NCBI GenBank assembly: GCA_018672815.1
Contig: JABHDX010000153.1
Location: forward strand, 1-20,303
Direction: 5' to 3'
Source: Gammaproteobacteria bacterium
GTDB lineage: Bacteria > Pseudomonadota > Gammaproteobacteria > UBA11654
Length of the DNA: 20,303 nucleotides
The notes under the pieces were generated by a model. That model was not told where the DNA came from. It searched no databases and saw only the letters and a program-made list of their open reading frames with translations. Each line of letters starts with the position of its first letter. The stretch's first letter is position 1. This document shows, piece after piece, positions 9,125-16,717 of the stretch. The translations under genes were made by a program, and so were the position numbers.

Positions 9125-10893
9125 TTAAAGTTTTCTCTATCATTAATGGTTTGGTCCATTAGATTCATATACTCAGAAACATCACTAGGCTTGGTCATTG
9201 TATTAATATTTAAATTATAGTTTGAGTTTGATAAACTCTCAATTCCAAGACTGGATTTTGATGCAAAGACTTCTCCATTGTTTCTATCTAATGAAACCTT
9301 ATCAACCAATAAAATAATCTCATTCAGTTCAAGATCATTCAATAAAAGGTATTGATCTATTGAAAAAGGGTCTTTTGCAATAGGTTGCTGAGTAATTTCT
9401 TCATCACTCACTTCAATTAGTTCTAGATAATCTGAATAATTTCTAGATTCAGAAGAATTGATAGTGGCGTCCTTAACCCAAGCTAAATATATTCTAGGTT
9501 CATTTTCTGAATCACCAGTTATTTTATCTTTATAAAGATCTATGCCAAGTCCAATATCAAAACTGCCCAGTCCAATATCAAACCAATATAAATCAAACTG
9601 ATAGCCCAGATCAAAATTAACATAGTCTGTTCTATTGCCTCTTAGTTGATAAGCAGCAGTAGATCCTTTATTTAGTTGCCCAATAGATAAGCTTGATTTA
9701 AATAATTGAGAATTCTCACCAATTAAAATGCCTCCCATTGAGAGAAGAAGTGAATCACCATCTATACTATGACCAATATTCATTCCCTCATATCTATAGC
9801 CCTCTTGATAGAAAGGATTTTGATATGCACAACCATTATTCAACGAGTTATTTGTATAAAAAGCACAAGTGGTTGAGGCCAACTCCGTGAATATACGATA
9901 TCCTTCAAGATTTTTAAAGTCTTCGATTGAGCCCCAAGTTTCAAAACCAAAAAGACCCATAGAATCTTTCAATGACTCGCCCATTATTTGGCCATATATA
10001 GCAAAAGGAAGATCTCTCAATTGGTGAGAAGACCTAAAGTCAAAACCTAGTAATGTATAGGATGAGTCTTCATTATATAGATTTGATGCTATGCATAGCT
10101 CATTACATATTATTTTTTTCCCGTTATCGATAGAAGTTCCAACTAGACCAATTTCTAAATTATCTAATGGTCTGGTTCCAACTCTCATACCATAGAAATT
10201 TCTTGAGTTTTCTATTTCACTAATCAATAAAGAGAGATCCCATGGTCCTATCCAATTCAAAATTCCTGACTCTATAGGATCTGAAAAATTTCTTTCAATG
10301 GAGAGGCCAGTTAATGGCCGGGCATTAGTTGATAGTGCCAAACTTCCATTCCAGCCTGGCCCCCACCAATTCTTTTTAGATCCTAATGAAAATGAATAAT
10401 TACCTTTAGCAACAGATATGTATGATTCATCCATAGTTGACATACCATTTGTTTTATCAACTTTGAGATTGACTGCAATATTTTTAGAAAAATAAGAAGC
10501 ATTAGCTGCGATGTATTTACTATTAGTAATTACATTATCAAATGATGTTATTCGCTTTGGATTTTTTGAGATTTGTATTTCTGTTGCTCCAAATACACCT
10601 AATTCTTGTGCGTTCATCAAGGATTCTCGAATACGATTATAAGATGCCAATTCAATTAAAGACATCTCAGATTCACTTTTGGATAAATTGTAGGCTATAT
10701 CACCCCAAGATAATGGCCATGTTGTGATTGGAATATTTAATACTCCAGAATCAACCAAGAGATGAATATCATGTCTGATCAATAGATCATCAGGGTTTGA
10801 CCATGGCTCAGCCTTGATAGAGTATGAATTAATCATTAAAGCAAAAGCTAAATTTGCTACAAAGATATTCTTAAATATGATTCTGTTTTTCAT
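9121..10893 (-). CDS. Wzi-family capsule assembly / outer-membrane beta-barrel protein
   Basis: Outer-membrane protein (590 residues) with a signal peptide (about 1-28, ending SIKA). Hallmarks of the Wzi/capsule assembly family are the N-terminal helical part (RHDIHLLVDSGVLNIPITTW followed by PLSWGDIAYNL) and the barrel motif KKNWWGPGWNGSLALSTN followed by ARPLTGL. In Escherichia coli, Wzi is a lectin-like barrel that anchors capsule. No other capsule gene is in the window, and the family also occurs in marine bacteria with no known capsule, so its ligand is unknown. The C-terminal region (about residues 500-590) is acidic and lacks a barrel-like pattern, so it may be an added tail. The gene converges on the amidohydrolase pair. 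Confidence 0.85.
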   Translation of the reverse strand: MKNRIIFKNIFVANLAFALMINSYSIKAEPWSNPDDLLIRHDIHLLVDSGVLNIPITTWPLSWGDIAYNLSKSESEMSLIELASYNRIRESLMNAQELGVFGATEIQISKNPKRITSFDNVITNSKYIAANASYFSKNIAVNLKVDKTNGMSTMDESYISVAKGNYSFSLGSKKNWWGPGWNGSLALSTNARPLTGLSIERNFSDPIESGILNWIGPWDLSLLISEIENSRNFYGMRVGTRPLDNLEIGLVGTSIDNGKKIICNELCIASNLYNEDSSYTLLGFDFRSSHQLRDLPFAIYGQIMGESLKDSMGLFGFETWGSIEDFKNLEGYRIFTELASTTCAFYTNNSLNNGCAYQNPFYQEGYRYEGMNIGHSIDGDSLLLSMGGILIGENSQLFKSSLSIGQLNKGSTAAYQLRGNRTDYVNFDLGYQFDLYWFDIGLGSFDIGLGIDLYKDKITGDSENEPRIYLAWVKDATINSSESRNYSDYLELIEVSDEEITQQPIAKDPFSIDQYLLLNDLELNEIILLVDKVSLDRNNGEVFASKSSLGIESLSNSNYNLNINTMTKPSDVSEYMNLMDQTINDRENFN

Positions 10894-10985
10894 TGTTCTG
10901 TATTCTACTACTTATGATCATCCAATGTTAAAAATATATAGAAAATTGAAAATAATCATTTTTGAAATATAATCAAGGCAGCATT

Positions 10986-12845
10986 ATGAATATCAGAAAT
11001 AAATTAATCTTTTTTACACTCGCTATTACCTTTGTGAGTTCTTGTAGTATTTTTTTAGAGAAAACTGCAGTTGATCCTAATACCATAAGAATGACACAAT
11101 CGGGAAGTGTTATTGGTCTTGATAATGGCAAAACATATCAGTGGTTAGGTATTCAGTATGGGAGTATTCCTAATGCTAATTTTAGATGGAAAAAAGCTAA
11201 ACAACCCACCCCTTGGGAAGGCATAAAAGAAGCTATTAAATTTGGTGATTTTTGCACTCAAAAAGCTTCATTGATTAATTCCAGCGTAGGCCTATGGAAC
11301 AACACTGTTGGCTCAGAAGATTGTCTTAATTTGAATATCTGGACCCCCAAAACATTCAAGGATGAGGTTGATAATATTTCAAAATATCCCGTGATGGTAT
11401 GGATACACGGGGGAAGCAATATGTCAGGAAATTCTGATTTCTATAATCCTACGCAATTGGTTCAAAGTCATGATGTTATTGTGGTGACCATTAATTATAG
11501 ATTAGGGCCTTTTGGGTGGTTTAATCATCCTAGTATCAATCAATTTTCAAATGAAATTAATTCTTCAGGTAATTATGGCAATCTCGATACCATTCAAGCG
11601 TTAGAATGGATACAAAATAATATTAGTAATTTTGGTGGTGATAAGAATAATGTCACAATTTTTGGAGAGTCAGCGGGCGGCTATAATGTTGCAGCTTTAC
11701 TTGCATCACCAATAGCAGTAGGCCTATTCCATAAAGCCATTATACAAAGTGGAGGCATTAAGCCTGGAGACATTGATCATGCACAAAGTTATTTATCCAA
11801 CCCTATACCCTGGAAGAATTACACCTCAAGGGAGCTTTTTAATCATCTGTTAATCATTAAAAATATGGCTGCAGAAAGAGAGGAAGCTTTACAAGTTCAA
11901 TTGAAAATGGATGATCAAGTTATTAATGACATTTTAAGATCTGCCACAACAGATGAGATTTATAAAGCCTATATGGATTCGAAAATTAACACCAATGAGA
12001 TGCTAAGGCCATTTCCTGATGGTAATGTTTTAAATGAGAAAGGGATCATTGAATCTATGAAAAGTGGATATTCTGCAAGAATTCCTGTTATTTTTGGAAC
12101 AAATAGGGATGAAAATAAACTTTTCCTAATAGAAAATGAAAGACTCACTAGAAGTATTTTTGGATTGCCATTCATTAAGGATATCGAAGTTTACAATTCA
12201 GTTTCAAAACATCGTTCTAATACTTGGAAATTATTAGCGGTTGATAATCCAGCTAGGCTCTTAGTAAATTCTGGTAAGGAGTCTGTTTTTGCATATCGCT
12301 TTGATTGGGATGAAGAACCAAAAAAATATGGCCTTGATTTATCAGATTTGCTTGGAGCAGCACATGCATTTGAGATTCCATTTGTTATGGGAGATTTTGA
12401 AATGGATACATTATCAGATTATATGGTGAGCAGAAAGAATAAAAAATCAATGAAGCAATTGTCAGATTCAATGATGAGTTATTGGGCTGAATTTGCATAC
12501 AATGGTGATCCTGGAAATGGTAGAAGCAATGACCTGCCTGTTTGGAACTCATGGTCGGAAATAAACGAGCAATCACCAAGATACATCATTTTTGATTCAT
12601 ATAGAGACCGTGGTATTAGAATGTCATCTAAGAATCTTACCAAGGAATCTTTATTTCTTCAGATAGCAGAAGATGAAAATCTTAATGATAAGTATAAATG
12701 CGAAATGGTTGATATTGCTATTCAATACGATGACTTGGAAAACCCAGAATATTTATATGAATTCGATGAAGGGCTTTGCAAAGACTTTAATCCAGACATA
12801 GAATGGAGACAATATTGGTATGAAGAAATGGATGAACCATGGTAA
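10986..12845 (+). CDS. Lipoprotein type-B carboxylesterase
   Basis: Carboxylesterase/lipase of the type-B (cholinesterase-like) alpha/beta-hydrolase family, 619 residues from ATG 10986. This start has AAGG about eight bases upstream and gives a signal sequence with a lipobox VSSC (C20), so it is likely an envelope lipoprotein. A TTG at 10962 extends the frame but breaks the signal. The catalytic triad is visible: S229 in GESAGG, E376 in GTNRDENK, and H460 in GAAHAFEIPF. The oxyanion stretch WIHGGSNMSG and the EDCLNLNIWTP motif also match. It hydrolyses an ester, with the physiological substrate unknown. It ends just after the start of the EVE-domain gene (seven-base overlap), so those two and DUF4399 probably form an operon. 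Confidence 0.92.
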   Translation: MNIRNKLIFFTLAITFVSSCSIFLEKTAVDPNTIRMTQSGSVIGLDNGKTYQWLGIQYGSIPNANFRWKKAKQPTPWEGIKEAIKFGDFCTQKASLINSSVGLWNNTVGSEDCLNLNIWTPKTFKDEVDNISKYPVMVWIHGGSNMSGNSDFYNPTQLVQSHDVIVVTINYRLGPFGWFNHPSINQFSNEINSSGNYGNLDTIQALEWIQNNISNFGGDKNNVTIFGESAGGYNVAALLASPIAVGLFHKAIIQSGGIKPGDIDHAQSYLSNPIPWKNYTSRELFNHLLIIKNMAAEREEALQVQLKMDDQVINDILRSATTDEIYKAYMDSKINTNEMLRPFPDGNVLNEKGIIESMKSGYSARIPVIFGTNRDENKLFLIENERLTRSIFGLPFIKDIEVYNSVSKHRSNTWKLLAVDNPARLLVNSGKESVFAYRFDWDEEPKKYGLDLSDLLGAAHAFEIPFVMGDFEMDTLSDYMVSRKNKKSMKQLSDSMMSYWAEFAYNGDPGNGRSNDLPVWNSWSEINEQSPRYIIFDSYRDRGIRMSSKNLTKESLFLQIAEDENLNDKYKCEMVDIAIQYDDLENPEYLYEFDEGLCKDFNPDIEWRQYWYEEMDEPW

Positions 12846-13303
12846 AGAATATACAATACTGGCTAATGAAATCTGAACCAGATACTTATAGTATTGATGA
12901 CTTAGAGTCATTTGGTATTGATCACTGGGATGGCATTAGAAATTATCAAGTTAGGAATTTCTTCAGGGATAAGATGCAAATCAAAGATAAAGCTTTCTTT
13001 TATCACTCAAATTGCAAAGAACCTGGCATCGTTGGTTTGATGGAGATAGCCAGTAATGCCTACCCAGATCATACGGCTTTCATTAAAGGAGAAAAGTACT
13101 TCGATTCAAAAAGTGATCCAGAGAAACCAAGATGGTTAATGGTTGATGTTAAGTATCAAAGACATTTAAAAAGAAAGATTACACTCAGTGATCTTAGAAA
13201 TCAGAAATCTTTAGAATCAATGCGACTTCTGCAACGAGGAAATAGACTATCAGTAATTCCATTGGAAAAAAAAGAATGGGATTATATTATTGAAATGGAG
13301 TAG
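12839..13303 (+). CDS. EVE-domain (thymocyte nuclear protein-like) protein
   Basis: EVE domain of 154 residues. The N-terminal YWLMKSEPDTYSIDDL and the following HWDGIRNYQVRNFFRD are the diagnostic start of this family, and FYHSNCKEPGIVGLMEI continues it. EVE domains (PUA-like fold) bind modified bases in DNA or RNA; the bacterial single-domain form has no firmly assigned role. It overlaps the carboxylesterase gene by seven bases and is followed by the DUF4399 gene, so it is translated from the same message. The link to secreted hydrolytic proteins seems only positional. Confidence 0.93.
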   Translation: MVKNIQYWLMKSEPDTYSIDDLESFGIDHWDGIRNYQVRNFFRDKMQIKDKAFFYHSNCKEPGIVGLMEIASNAYPDHTAFIKGEKYFDSKSDPEKPRWLMVDVKYQRHLKRKITLSDLRNQKSLESMRLLQRGNRLSVIPLEKKEWDYIIEME

Positions 13304-13310
13304 CCAAGCC

Positions 13311-13739
13311 ATGATTATCAGGAATAAAAACTATCTTTTAGTAATCTTAGCGATCTTATTTTCTAGCATTGCATTTGATATTGTTGCTGATGACTATAAA
13401 CGTGGTGAAGTTTCTATTACTAGTCCATTGGATGGTGAAATTGTCAGCCAAACCTTCAGAGTTGTGTTTGATATCAAGAATTTTGATTTATCTCCTGCAG
13501 GTACCTTTGATGAGAATACAGGACATCATCATTTAATTATTGATGCAGCATTACCAAATTTAAATTCTCCAATTCCAAGTAGTGCTAATTATCTACATTT
13601 TGGCAAAGCCCAGGAGTATGCAGATATTACGTTAGCTCCAGGTAAGCATACCCTACAGCTATTATTGGGCGATGGAAATCATATTCCTCACAAAAAACCC
13701 ATATTTTCAAAACCAATTGAAATTAAAGTCAAACCCTAG
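13311..13739 (+). CDS. Secreted DUF4399 protein
   Basis: DUF4399 protein of 142 residues from ATG 13311. I chose this start because it directly begins a signal peptide (hydrophobic core about 8-24) seven bases after the EVE stop; an ATG at 13290 would overlap EVE. Family features are ITSPLDGEIVSQTFRVVFD, a histidine cluster GHHHLIID, LHFGKAQEYADITLAPGKHT, and QLLLGDGNHIPH. The histidines suggest metal binding, but no function is established. The protein should be periplasmic with a beta-sandwich look. It is the third gene of the esterase-EVE operon, and its end overlaps the convergent hydrolase-fold gene by 11 bases. Confidence 0.85.
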   Translation: MIIRNKNYLLVILAILFSSIAFDIVADDYKRGEVSITSPLDGEIVSQTFRVVFDIKNFDLSPAGTFDENTGHHHLIIDAALPNLNSPIPSSANYLHFGKAQEYADITLAPGKHTLQLLLGDGNHIPHKKPIFSKPIEIKVKP

Positions 13740-14538
13740 TTGGCAGTTCTATATCTATTAAAAATTCATCTAAAAGTTTGACAGTTAATTGTGTATCAAG
13801 TTCTGGAGAAGCAATCAGTGTTTTTCCTAATCTTGCAATTCTTGCAGATGGTATATCTTTCTTAATAGTTTCTAATTTATCAATAAAAAAATCATTAACT
13901 GCTGACATCACCAGAATAGGGCACTTAACTTGACGAAGAACATCAGCAAAGTCTTGCTCTTTTAGAGAGGCAAAGGCTTGATTTCTTCCGTCTATAGATC
14001 TTAAGCCTCCAATGAGTTCTGAATTAACCAAGGTTTCATCAAAAATTGGAAAAAGACTTTTAATAAGAGCAAAACGTTCATGTAGGTATTTACCAGCAGT
14101 ATCTGGTTTTGGAACTGGTTTAAAACTTTTAAAAAATAGTTCTCTTTCATTCTTTGAGAAATAAGCTGCTCCATTTAAAGTCATTGATATTACCCTCTTA
14201 GGCCACAGCAATGCTATTTCAGCTGCAAAGTGTGTGCCTGTATGATGTGCATAAATATGAAAGAGATCAATATTTAGTGCATCTATAGCTTCACAAAGCC
14301 AGTCTCTATAATGATTAATACTTGGCATTGCTTCAGGGTCAAAAGAGTTACCAAATCCAGGTGTATCAATTGCATAAATTGGTCTTTTGCCTCTAAATTC
14401 ATACATCATTCTTTCATACATTACAGAGCTGCTAGGAGTTCTATGAAATAGAACGAGCGGTATTCCTATGCCTTCAGAATATCTATAGTGTATTTGTCCT
14501 GAATTGATGTTGATGTAGGATTTTTTTATTTCTACCAT
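13729..14538 (-). CDS. Alpha/beta-hydrolase-fold protein lacking Ser nucleophile and His
   Basis: Alpha/beta-hydrolase-fold protein, 269 residues, probably cytoplasmic. The fold is clear: IPLVLFHRTPSSS (oxyanion-loop region), PIYAIDTPGFGNS, the nucleophile-elbow strand, and CPILVMSAVNDFF carrying the usual acid-position D216. The elbow that should read GxSxG is A97-H98-H99-T100-G101, so His99 sits at the nucleophile position. The usual C-terminal catalytic His is also missing (the region reads LIASPELDT). Other hydrolase-fold proteins with an HTG elbow exist, from memory, so this looks like a family trait rather than mutation. It may be non-hydrolytic or use another mechanism. Diverges from ubiX. 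No SD; -10-like TATATT ends six bases before the ATG. Confidence 0.85.
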   Translation of the reverse strand: MVEIKKSYININSGQIHYRYSEGIGIPLVLFHRTPSSSVMYERMMYEFRGKRPIYAIDTPGFGNSFDPEAMPSINHYRDWLCEAIDALNIDLFHIYAHHTGTHFAAEIALLWPKRVISMTLNGAAYFSKNERELFFKSFKPVPKPDTAGKYLHERFALIKSLFPIFDETLVNSELIGGLRSIDGRNQAFASLKEQDFADVLRQVKCPILVMSAVNDFFIDKLETIKKDIPSARIARLGKTLIASPELDTQLTVKLLDEFLIDIELPTRV

Positions 14539-14544
14539 GAGTAA

Positions 14545-14550
14545 AATATA
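14545..14550 (-). promoter_or_regulatory. -10-like box for the hydrolase-fold gene, leaderless spacing
   Basis: TATATT read on the minus strand. Six bases separate it from the ATG at 14538, so a start site at the usual distance would fall on the ATG itself. No SD is present. Support is position only, and TATATT is common by chance in such AT-rich DNA. Confidence 0.35.
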
Positions 14551-14639
14551 CTAGAGTTAGCTGTCTAATTTAATTCAAAAAAAATATAAAATTATGTATC
14601 GTAATCACTGATATAGATTAATTTAATAGTTTGTAAATT

Positions 14640-14647
14640 GATATAAT
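14640..14647 (+). promoter_or_regulatory. Extended -10 (TGaTATAAT) of ubiX, leaderless spacing
   Basis: A perfect TATAAT at 14642-14647, with TG one base before it at 14639-14640, the extended -10 form that can work without a -35 box. No convincing -35 is seen about 17 bases upstream. The hexamer ends three bases before ATG 14651 and six before ATG 14654, so transcription should begin on the start codon. Confidence 0.5.
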
Positions 14648-14650
14648 GAA

Positions 14651-15220
14651 ATGATGAAAAAAAGAATAATTATAGGTATATCAGGAGCGAGTGGCGTTAT
14701 TTATGGAATACGTTTGCTTCAGGTATTGAAAGATGATCTAGAAATTGAAACGCATTTAGTTTTGACTAAAGGTGGAAAACTTAATATTACGCTTGAAACT
14801 GATTTTGATATTAAATCAATTGAGGCTATGGCAGATGTAGTTCATAGCGACAAAAATCTAGGCGCCAGTATTGCTAGCGGTTCATTTCAAACATTGGGGA
14901 TGATTATTGCACCATGTTCGATGAAAACACTATCTGGCATAGTTAATTCATATGCCACAAATTTAATTGTAAGAGCCTCTGACGTTATTTTAAAGGAAAG
15001 CAGACAACTTATTATAGTACCAAGAGAAACGCCTCTGCATACAGGGCATTGTGAATTACTATATAAAGCTTCAGTGATGGGTGCTCATATTGTTCCACCA
15101 AATCCTGCTTTTTATAATAATCCTGAATCTTTAGACGACATTATTAATCACACAGTGGGGAGAGTTTTAGATTTGATGGGTCTAGATAATGATATTGTTT
15201 CTCGATGGGATGGTGTTTAA
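14651..15220 (+). CDS. ubiX: UbiX flavin prenyltransferase
   Basis: Flavin prenyltransferase (189 residues; usual 185-210). It joins dimethylallyl phosphate to FMN, giving the prenylated FMN cofactor that UbiD-family decarboxylases need. Visible motifs are the N-terminal GISGASGVIYGIRLL (FMN-binding), APCSMKTLSGI (about 87-97), and VPRETPLHT (about 123-131, R125/E126). No Shine-Dalgarno sequence precedes either ATG (14651 or 14654), which fits leaderless initiation. A UbiD-family gene lies 1.5 kb downstream and is the obvious client, although a separate ubiquinone-pathway UbiD elsewhere in the genome is also possible. Followed by an overlapping or near-contiguous flavin split-barrel gene. Confidence 0.94.
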   Translation: MMKKRIIIGISGASGVIYGIRLLQVLKDDLEIETHLVLTKGGKLNITLETDFDIKSIEAMADVVHSDKNLGASIASGSFQTLGMIIAPCSMKTLSGIVNSYATNLIVRASDVILKESRQLIIVPRETPLHTGHCELLYKASVMGAHIVPPNPAFYNNPESLDDIINHTVGRVLDLMGLDNDIVSRWDGV

Positions 15221-15227
15221 TTCGAGA

Positions 15228-15746
15228 ATGGATGGTAGCACTTCAGTTGATGATTTACTCACCAAAGTTAAATTATTATTAACTTCACATAATACAATCT
15301 CTATTGCTTCAACCCAGGAAAAGAAAGTATCAGCGGCAAGTGTTTTCTATGTATCCGATACCAATCTAAATATTTATTTTCTTTCTTTTGATAAAAGTAC
15401 CCACTCAAAAAATATTTTTAAAAATAGAAATATAGCCGCTACCATCAATAAGGATGTTGAGGATTGGTCAGATATTAAAGGGCTTCAAATTAAGGGATAT
15501 TCAGAGAAGCTAGATATGCATCAAAGAGAAGAAGTACTTAATAGATACAAAAGAAAGTTCAAATACTTGGATCAAATTATAAACGCACCTAAAAATAGTA
15601 ATGAACAAAAAATAGCAGAACAATTCCAAACAATCAGTGTTTTTGTTTTCACTCCAATCTTTCTTAGGTTAATTGATAATTCTCTAGGGTTTGGAAAAAA
15701 GATGGAGTTAACACGTGCAAATGGAGAATGGTTAAGAACCAGTTGA
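15228..15746 (+). CDS. Pyridoxamine-phosphate-oxidase-like split-barrel flavoprotein
   Basis: About 172 residues from ATG 15228. The frame is open further back to ATG 15189 or 15210, which would overlap ubiX; I chose 15228 because it clears the ubiX stop by seven bases, but no good SD decides it. The N-terminal part (SIASTQEKKVSAASVFYV, then IYFLSFDKSTHSKNI, then NRNIAATINKD) is typical of the FMN-binding split-barrel fold of the pyridoxamine 5'-phosphate oxidase superfamily, closest to the small general-purpose members rather than PdxH. The flavin is likely FMN; the reaction is unknown. It follows ubiX closely, which is suggestive because UbiX makes a flavin cofactor, but the link is unproven. 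Convergent with the SDR gene, 16 bases apart. Confidence 0.75.
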   Translation: MDGSTSVDDLLTKVKLLLTSHNTISIASTQEKKVSAASVFYVSDTNLNIYFLSFDKSTHSKNIFKNRNIAATINKDVEDWSDIKGLQIKGYSEKLDMHQREEVLNRYKRKFKYLDQIINAPKNSNEQKIAEQFQTISVFVFTPIFLRLIDNSLGFGKKMELTRANGEWLRTS

Positions 15747-15762
15747 CGATAAACTAAGTCAA

Positions 15763-16548
15763 TTACTCTCCACTGGAGTAAGCGGGTAATGTTCCTAGAT
15801 GAACTCCACTATCCATAATAAGAACCTCACCTGTTATTAGTTTTGCACCTTCAAGAAACCAAATTAAGGTTTCCGCAACATCCTCAGCAGTTGCTACCTC
15901 TTGTAGAGGTAGTTTTTTTCTTGACCCTTCAAGCATATTCTCATAATTCTCTTTGCTCATACCATCTTTGAGCCAACGAGTTTGAATCATTCCTGGAGCA
16001 ACACTGTTAATACGAATCTCAGGGCCAAGAATATGAGCTAATGATTTCGTCATCATATTTAATGCAGCTTTTGATGAAGCATAAGCAATGGATGAACCTA
16101 TACCTGTAACACCAGCAAGAGACGAATCATTCACGATTGCGCCTTTTCCTACTTTTCTCATATGAGGTTCTACAGCTCTTACCATTTGATAGGCTCCCAC
16201 TACATTTACGGCATAAATGTCCAGAAAGTCATCTTTAGTCAGTCCATCTAGATTTGAAAAGGCATTGAATTTTGTTTTGCCAGCATTATTAATCAAATAA
16301 TCAATTCTTCCCCATTTATCGACTGCAGCCTTAGCCATAGATTGACAATCATCATCATTGGATACATCACCTTGACATACCAAAACTTCAACTCCTTGTT
16401 GTTCAGCTAGTAAGGCAGTTTCTTTTGCTTCTTTTTCACTTCGAGTGTAATTAATAACAACATTACATCCTTTTTTGGCTAGTAAAATTGCAGCAGCAGA
16501 ACCTACTCCTGTTGCTGATCCAGTGACTATTGCTACTTTTCCTTTCAT
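15763..16548 (-). CDS. Short-chain dehydrogenase/reductase
   Basis: Classical SDR (261 residues): an NAD(P)-dependent cytoplasmic oxidoreductase. Cofactor motif TGSATGVG (9-16), NNAG (87-90), the catalytic Ser region NDSSLAG (S142/S143), and YASSK (Y156, K160). The tail contains GEVLIMDSGVHLG, typical of family members resembling 3-oxoacyl-ACP reductase FabG. NADP preference is hinted by INYTRSEKE after the second beta strand. The start ATG has AGGAATCC a few bases before it. It stands alone, divergent from the UbiD gene, and may work on an alcohol/ketone in the same pathway (inference). It is not possible to name the substrate. Confidence 0.93.
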   Translation of the reverse strand: MKGKVAIVTGSATGVGSAAAILLAKKGCNVVINYTRSEKEAKETALLAEQQGVEVLVCQGDVSNDDDCQSMAKAAVDKWGRIDYLINNAGKTKFNAFSNLDGLTKDDFLDIYAVNVVGAYQMVRAVEPHMRKVGKGAIVNDSSLAGVTGIGSSIAYASSKAALNMMTKSLAHILGPEIRINSVAPGMIQTRWLKDGMSKENYENMLEGSRKKLPLQEVATAEDVAETLIWFLEGAKLITGEVLIMDSGVHLGTLPAYSSGE

Positions 16549-16704
16549 TTGGATTCCTGATTTAAATAAGATTGTTAGTTATTTTATAGATTACTGGAAA
16601 TAAAATCTTAATTTTGATGACTGATTTTCAGTATTAGATTTAATACAGCATAAACAATTACTCATAAATGTATTAAGATACTTCTAATTTAGTGTAGTTT
16701 TTTT

Positions 16705-16711
16705 AGAGGAG
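16705..16711 (+). promoter_or_regulatory. Strong ribosome-binding site of the UbiD-family gene
   Basis: AGAGGAG with a six-base spacer before ATG 16718, a near-ideal SD that settles the start. Upstream, 16549-16704 is AT-rich leader shared with the divergent SDR gene; I see no convincing operator or promoter pair there. Confidence 0.75.
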
Positions 16712-16717
16712 ACAACA

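Noticed and set aside
10962..10985. TTG start for the carboxylesterase
   Set aside because: It would put eight polar residues ahead of the lipoprotein signal; ATG 10986 has an AAGG SD and a proper lipobox at C20.
15739..15776. Inverted short repeats (TTGAC/GTCAA, CCAGT/ACTGG) between the split-barrel and SDR genes
   Set aside because: The arms are five bases with long loops and no T tract, too weak to call a terminator or operator.
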